Below are positions 34,508 through 38,469 of a DNA stretch of 38,469 bases, one piece after another. Every line of letters starts with the position of its first letter. Position 1 is the stretch's first letter. This DNA comes from an uncultured Erysipelotrichaceae bacterium. Its GTDB lineage: Bacteria; Bacillota_I; Bacilli_A; Erysipelotrichales; Coprobacillaceae. The translations under genes were made by a program, and so were the position numbers. The stretch lies in contig CAMTOK010000008.1 of NCBI GenBank assembly GCA_947074115.1, forward strand, positions 1-38,469, read 5' to 3'. A model generated the notes under the pieces. The model did not search any database and was not told the origin of the DNA. It saw only the letters and a list, made by a program, of their open reading frames with translations.

Positions 34508-35238
34508 TATTCTAACTCCCTTCTATAACCAATAACACTTAACATATATAAAGGTGCTGTTTCACTTCTCAATATTCTTTTCCCTAAAGAACATGGTTGA
34601 ACACCTATATTTTTCATGTATTCAATTTCAGCATCATCGAAACCACCTTCAGGTCCAACGATAATTGTTATACTTTTTAGGTCTTGATCAAGTGCTTTCT
34701 TGAATGCAGTGTGTTCGCCCTCTTTACTGGATTCTTCATAAGCGACAAGATTGACGTCTGAAAGATAATCTTGTAACTCGTTACTCTTAATCAAAGGACA
34801 AAGTGTCGGTATTTTTGTACGATACGATTGTTCAGCAGCCTCTTTAAGTATTTTAAGATGTCTTTCTCTTTTCTTTGAAAAGGTTTTTTCATCTGTTTTT
34901 ATAATACTTCTTTTAGACAAAAAAGGAACAATACGATTTACACCTAATTCCGTTGCCTTTTGTAAAACAAATTCAAATTTATCATGTTTTGGTAACCCAT
35001 AAATCAATGTAACATCAACATCAAGTTCCTGGTTTTCTTCTCTCTTTTCAACCAATTGAATTGTTCCACTATCAATATCTTTGATGACACCAATATAAAC
35101 ATCTTCATTAGGAAGAATACAAATAAGAGAATCTCCATTTTGATATCTCATCACTTTTTGAATATGTTTATGATTAAATGAATCAATGTGGATAATATCC
35201 CCATCAATACATGATTTTTCTATAAAATATCTTTGCAT
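34507..35238 (-). CDS. rsmE: 16S rRNA (uracil1498-N3)-methyltransferase
   Basis: SPOUT-class methyltransferase of U1498 in 16S rRNA. 243 residues from ATG 35238. MQRYFIEK at the start, then LPKHDKFEFVLQKATELGV, VGPEGGFDDAEIEYM and LGKRILRSETAPLYML are the RsmE signatures including the trefoil-knot SAM site. The longest frame would add 28 residues (from 35322) with a hydrophobic opening, but this spans the promoter; GGGTGA supports 35238. First gene of the run rsmE-unknown-mtaB-murE-deoC. Confidence 0.95.
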   Translation of the reverse strand: MQRYFIEKSCIDGDIIHIDSFNHKHIQKVMRYQNGDSLICILPNEDVYIGVIKDIDSGTIQLVEKREENQELDVDVTLIYGLPKHDKFEFVLQKATELGVNRIVPFLSKRSIIKTDEKTFSKKRERHLKILKEAAEQSYRTKIPTLCPLIKSNELQDYLSDVNLVAYEESSKEGEHTAFKKALDQDLKSITIIVGPEGGFDDAEIEYMKNIGVQPCSLGKRILRSETAPLYMLSVIGYRRELE

Positions 35239-35254
35239 AAAATCACCCATTACT

Positions 35255-35282
35255 ATTTTAGCATAATTTTTTAAATATACAA
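35255..35282 (-). promoter_or_regulatory. Promoter of the rsmE run
   Basis: -35 TTGTAT (35277-35282), 16-bp spacer, extended -10 TGCTAAAAT (hexamer 35255-35260), 16 nt before ATG 35238. The predicted transcript start lies at the Shine-Dalgarno. Confidence 0.55.
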
Positions 35283-35318
35283 TTGCCATGTACATAAAGA
35301 AAAGAAAAAGATAGTTAT

Positions 35319-35354
35319 ACATAAAAAGAAAAGAAGATGATTTCTCATCTTCTT
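35319..35354 (-). terminator. Terminator of clpB
   Basis: Perfect 10-bp stem AAGAAGATGA/TCATCTTCTT (35331-35340, 35345-35354), 4-nt loop, T-rich tail on the minus strand. The clpB stop (35353-35355) overlaps an arm. Confidence 0.9.
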
Positions 35355-37920
35355 AATATTTTAAAACGAATTCATCATTTACATAATCCACTTTAACTCT
35401 TGTTCCATCTTTAATTGTTCCAGAAATAATGCCCTTCGCAAGTAAAGTTTCAACATGTGTTTGAATAAAGCGTTTAAGTGGTCTTGCTCCAAACGCAGGA
35501 TCAAACCCTTGTAAATGAATTTGTTCTTTAGCTGCTTCACTTAATTCAACACTAATTTTTCTCTCTGTCAAACGTTTAGAGAGTTGGTTAACAAATTTAT
35601 CAATAACTTGATAAACAACTTGACTATCTAAAGCATGGAACATAATTGTATCATCTATACGATTTAAGAATTCAGGTTTAAAATGATGTTTTAATTCATT
35701 TTCAACTTTTTCAATATTTTCAGGAGTATATCCTTCTAGTAAATATTGTGATCCTATATTAGAAGTCATGATAATGATAGTGTTTTTAAAGCTGACAAGA
35801 TTTCCTTTTGAATCTGTAATACGCCCATCATCTAAAACTTGTAATAAGATATTAAAGACTTCTGGATGCGCCTTTTCTATTTCATCTAATAAGACAATGC
35901 TGTAAGGTGCACGTCTCACTGCCTCAGTTAATTGACCACCTTCTTCATAACCAACATATCCTGGAGGTGCTCCTACAAGTCGAGAGACACTAAATTTCTC
36001 CATATACTCGCTCATATCAATACGAACAATATTCTTTTCGTTATCAAATAATTGTTCTGCTAAGCTTTTTGCAACTTCTGTTTTTCCTACTCCAGTAGGA
36101 CCTAAGAATAAGAATGATCCTATTGGTTTGTTTTCATCTCTAATTCCTGCACGAGATCGTATAATCGCATTACTTACTTTTTCTAGAGCTTCATCTTGCC
36201 CTATAACACGTTCTTTTAAGATTTCATTTAAATGAAGTAATTTTTCTCTTTCTGATTCAAGAAGCTTACTCATTGGAATTCCTGTCCAACGTGAAATGAC
36301 TTCATTAACTGTATCAACCGTTACTTTTTCTTGTAATAAAGCACCTTCTTGTTTTGATGATTGTCTTAACTCAATTTCTTCATTAATTTGAGGTAATGTT
36401 TCATACTTAATTTTTGATGCTTCCTCTAAATTCCCTTCAGATTCATATTTATCTCTTAATGATTCTAATCTTAATCTTTGATCTTTTAATTCTTTTAATC
36501 GATCAAGATCTTTTTTCTCTTCTTTCCATTTATCACTAAGACCTGTAATTTGTTCTTCTAATGACGCTATACGAGATGATATTTCTCCTAAACGTTTTTC
36601 ATTATCATCATTTTTATCTTCTTTTTCAATTGAGATTTTTTCCATTTGAAGACGATTTTTTTCTCTTGTGATCACATCTAACTCTTCTGGTAATGAGTCA
36701 ATTTGCATTCTCACATTTGCACAAGCTTCATCAATTAAATCGATTGCTTTATCAGGTAAGAAACGATCAGTGATATACCTTTCAGAGAGATTAACAGCAC
36801 TTATAATAGCGTTGTCAGTAATTTGGACACCATGGTGAGATTCAAAGCTATCTTTTAATCCACGAAGGATAGCGATGGAATCATTTGTGTCTGGTTCGTT
36901 AACCAAAACTTTTTGGAAACGTCTTTCTAATGCTGCATCTTTTTCTATATACATTCTGTATTCATCAAGCGTCGTTGCACCGATACAGTGTAATTCACCT
37001 CTTGCGAGCATTGGTTTTAATAAGTTGGCAGCGTCCATTGCACCATCAGTTTTTCCTGCTCCAACCAATTGATGAATCTCATCAATAAACAAAACAATTC
37101 TTCCTTCTGATTTTTGTACTTCAGCTAATACTGCTTTTAATCTTTCTTCAAATTCACCTCTGAATTTCGCTCCAGCGACAAGCGATCCTAAATCGAGTTC
37201 AAAAATGATTTTATCCTTTAAATTTGTTGGAACGTCATTTTTAAAAATACGCCAAGCCAATCCTTCAACGATTGCTGTTTTCCCAACACCAGGTTCTCCA
37301 ATTAAAATTGGATTATTTTTTGTTTTACGTGATAAGATTTGAACCATACGTCTAATTTCTTCATCACGTCCTATAACAGGATCTAACTTTCCATCTTGGA
37401 CATCTTTTGTTAGATCGCGTCCATACTTTTCTAAGACTTCATATTGATTTTCAGGTTCTTGATTGACCACTTTAGATGCTCCTCTCATATCTGTAATAAT
37501 TTGTTTTACTGTTTTAAGATCTAGATGATATGTGTTTATCAATTGATCCTTAACATAGTTTTGTACGTCATATAACGCAAAAATAAAGTGTTCTACACTT
37601 ATATAATCATCTTTTAATTCTTTTTTAAATTTATCTAAAGCCATTAAGATATCACGGAATGTATAAGATAAACTCATACTTGATTCATTAACACCTTGGA
37701 CTTTTCCATATGTTTCTAATTGATTTTGTAAAGCTTGAGTTAAATTTTGAATATCAACATTCGCTTTACTTAATGTTCTGTATAATATACCATCACTTTT
37801 TTCCAATAAAGCCAAAACAAAGTCTTCAACTTGTACAACTTGTCTTGAAGATTGAATGGCATTCACAAATGCTTTTTGTAATGCCTCTTGCATTGCTATT
37901 GTCCAATTATCTGTATTCAT
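35353..37920 (-). CDS. clpB: ATP-dependent disaggregase ClpB
   Basis: Hsp100 AAA+ chaperone that extracts proteins from aggregates with DnaK. 855 residues. N-domain (1-145); first AAA+ with Walker A GEPGVGKT (208-215) and [16 protein letters not shown]; a coiled-coil middle domain near 400-520 ([18 protein letters not shown] onward), which distinguishes ClpB from ClpC/ClpA; second AAA+ with GPTGVGKT and [12 protein letters not shown]-type Walker B. No IGF loop for ClpP docking was seen, as expected. AAAGGAGTG precedes the ATG. Promoter carries two CIRCE operators. Confidence 0.97.
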   Translation of the reverse strand: MNTDNWTIAMQEALQKAFVNAIQSSRQVVQVEDFVLALLEKSDGILYRTLSKANVDIQNLTQALQNQLETYGKVQGVNESSMSLSYTFRDILMALDKFKKELKDDYISVEHFIFALYDVQNYVKDQLINTYHLDLKTVKQIITDMRGASKVVNQEPENQYEVLEKYGRDLTKDVQDGKLDPVIGRDEEIRRMVQILSRKTKNNPILIGEPGVGKTAIVEGLAWRIFKNDVPTNLKDKIIFELDLGSLVAGAKFRGEFEERLKAVLAEVQKSEGRIVLFIDEIHQLVGAGKTDGAMDAANLLKPMLARGELHCIGATTLDEYRMYIEKDAALERRFQKVLVNEPDTNDSIAILRGLKDSFESHHGVQITDNAIISAVNLSERYITDRFLPDKAIDLIDEACANVRMQIDSLPEELDVITREKNRLQMEKISIEKEDKNDDNEKRLGEISSRIASLEEQITGLSDKWKEEKKDLDRLKELKDQRLRLESLRDKYESEGNLEEASKIKYETLPQINEEIELRQSSKQEGALLQEKVTVDTVNEVISRWTGIPMSKLLESEREKLLHLNEILKERVIGQDEALEKVSNAIIRSRAGIRDENKPIGSFLFLGPTGVGKTEVAKSLAEQLFDNEKNIVRIDMSEYMEKFSVSRLVGAPPGYVGYEEGGQLTEAVRRAPYSIVLLDEIEKAHPEVFNILLQVLDDGRITDSKGNLVSFKNTIIIMTSNIGSQYLLEGYTPENIEKVENELKHHFKPEFLNRIDDTIMFHALDSQVVYQVIDKFVNQLSKRLTERKISVELSEAAKEQIHLQGFDPAFGARPLKRFIQTHVETLLAKGIISGTIKDGTRVKVDYVNDEFVLKY

Positions 37921-37932
37921 ATTTTCACTCCT

Positions 37933-37959
37933 TTAGCACTCTTTCTATTTAAGTGCTAA
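37933..37959 (-). promoter_or_regulatory. CIRCE operator 1 of clpB (HrcA site)
   Basis: TTAGCACT[T]-N9-GAGTGCTAA on the minus strand, one mismatch from the CIRCE consensus TTAGCACTC-N9-GAGTGCTAA. It covers the predicted transcription start and the leader. Confidence 0.93.
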
Positions 37960-37963
37960 CATT

Positions 37964-37991
37964 AGTATAACACATTATTTAGCACTGTCAA
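37964..37991 (-). promoter_or_regulatory. Promoter of clpB
   Basis: -35 TTGACA (37986-37991), 16-bp spacer, -10 TATACT (37964-37969). Flanked by CIRCE 1 downstream and overlapped by CIRCE 2 at the -35. Confidence 0.85.
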
Positions 37992-38005
37992 TAGAAGACT
38001 GCTAA
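37979..38005 (-). promoter_or_regulatory. CIRCE-like operator 2 of clpB
   Basis: TTAGCAGTC-N9-CAGTGCTAA on the minus strand: one mismatch in each arm of CIRCE, with the exact 9-bp spacing. It overlaps the -35 hexamer. Spacing and symmetry make a chance match unlikely. Confidence 0.8.
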
Positions 38006-38414
38006 ATATTTAAATTATCATATATTATTTGTTTATATCATTTATCTTTTATAAAAACGCACCTGCTTTGCGGGTGCGTTTATTTGCGTTGTAGTTTGCA
38101 CTCCCACGCTATCGACAGTTATAATATGGTTTAATTCTTTTGTTTTATACGTTTATTTCTAAAGATTTATTTCTTCATAAATTTCGTAGAAAAAGACACC
38201 ATTAATAACAGTTATTTCATTTATTTCACACGATAAACTTTATAGAAAATGAAAGAAGAGACATTTATTTTTTATTCACGTCTTCTATCATCGCTTCATT
38301 AAAAAATTATCTCCTTTTGATTTTTATTTTTTATAATATCATACAATTTGATTGATTGATATAACACTGACCAGACAATTAATCACTTGTTTATTATTTT
38401 ATTTAAGGAAAGAA
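38006..38414. other. Gap without a recognisable gene
   Basis: Very AT-rich. It holds a strong hairpin (38055-38082), a GC-richer island at 38088-38125 with a plus-strand promoter-like pair (TTGCAC, 18 bp, TATAAT), and on the minus strand a Shine-Dalgarno AAGGAG (38311-38316) before ATG 38299, whose frame stops after three codons. A decayed gene or a small RNA is possible. Confidence 0.5.
38051..38082 (-). terminator. Strong orphan terminator
   Basis: 12-bp stem (arms centred on AAACGCACC/GGTGCGTTT, 38056-38067 and 38071-38082), 3-nt loop. On the minus strand it is followed by five T. No gene ends here, which suggests an untranslated transcript from the right. Confidence 0.75.
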
Positions 38415-38448
38415 AAAAGACAACGATTATGTATTGTCGTTGTCTTTT
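38413..38448 (-). terminator. Terminator of a gene entering from the right edge
   Basis: Stem AAAAGACAACGA/TCGTTGTCTTTT (38415-38426, 38437-38448) with T-run on the minus strand. A minus-strand frame from the edge ends ...MVLSKDNDNT with TAA at 38427-38429 inside the loop, so a gene probably lies beyond 38469. This frame is too short to call. Confidence 0.7.
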
Positions 38449-38469
38449 GATAAAACCATGATTATATCC

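Overview
The window looks like chromosomal DNA of an AT-rich, spore-forming, anaerobic Bacillota. I would place it near the Erysipelotrichia/Coprobacillaceae, but that placement is inference from codon use, gene repertoire and short intergenic gaps, not from a marker-gene comparison. Housekeeping blocks follow the Bacillus order: ylbD-ylbE-ylbF-rsmD-coaD, and rsmE-mtaB ... rpsU ... yqfC-yqfD-phoH. Sporulation-associated genes are present (cotJ, yqfCD, a ylbD homologue, and a 59-residue YjcZ-like protein at 9747-9926). I saw no insertion sequence, prophage, tRNA, rRNA or CRISPR array. Most genes are on the minus strand; the exceptions are the small YjcZ-like gene, def, cotJAB-cotJC and mutY.

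Layout. 1-839: 5' part of a PcrA/UvrD helicase, cut by the window edge. 921-2198: membrane-anchored MerR regulator with a 19-bp-spacer promoter. 2317-6127: pyrB-pyrC-pyrK-pyrD operon with a candidate attenuator in its leader. 6226-9626: UPF0223-ftsW-ylbD-ylbE-ylbF-rsmD-coaD run. 9747-10634: small sporulation-type protein and def on plus. 10673-13322: GGDEF protein and metY. 13385-14996: glnK-amt behind a 349-bp palindrome-rich gap. 15346-16909: flavodoxin-like gene and divergent cotJ operon. 16925-19035: 4-TM protein, rhomboid protease and DprA-like protein. 19137-25528: ppdK, DEAD-box helicase, folC with an extra N-terminal domain, and the c-di-AMP receptor darA. 25577-27837: dgt and mutY, divergent. 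27849-30245: yqfC-yqfD-phoH and rpsU. 30319-35238: rsmE-unknown-mtaB-murE-deoC. 35353-37920: clpB under two tandem CIRCE operators. 37921-38469: promoter region, then a gap holding strong hairpins and a possible small RNA.

How it fits together. Pyrimidine synthesis, nitrogen uptake (PII/Amt), sulfur assimilation into homocysteine, pyruvate/PEP interconversion, folate activation, tRNA/rRNA modification and protein quality control are intermixed. No previously undescribed multi-gene system stands out. The more interesting signals are regulatory or architectural: the pyr leader switch, the MerR promoter dyad, the double CIRCE, the CotJA-CotJB fusion, the FolC extension, promoters so close to genes that the predicted transcript begins at the Shine-Dalgarno sequence, and stop codons nested in terminator hairpins.

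Several starts here are moved from the longest possible reading frame to the start supported by a Shine-Dalgarno sequence and family length; each entry says so. No alignment, folding program or database search was run.
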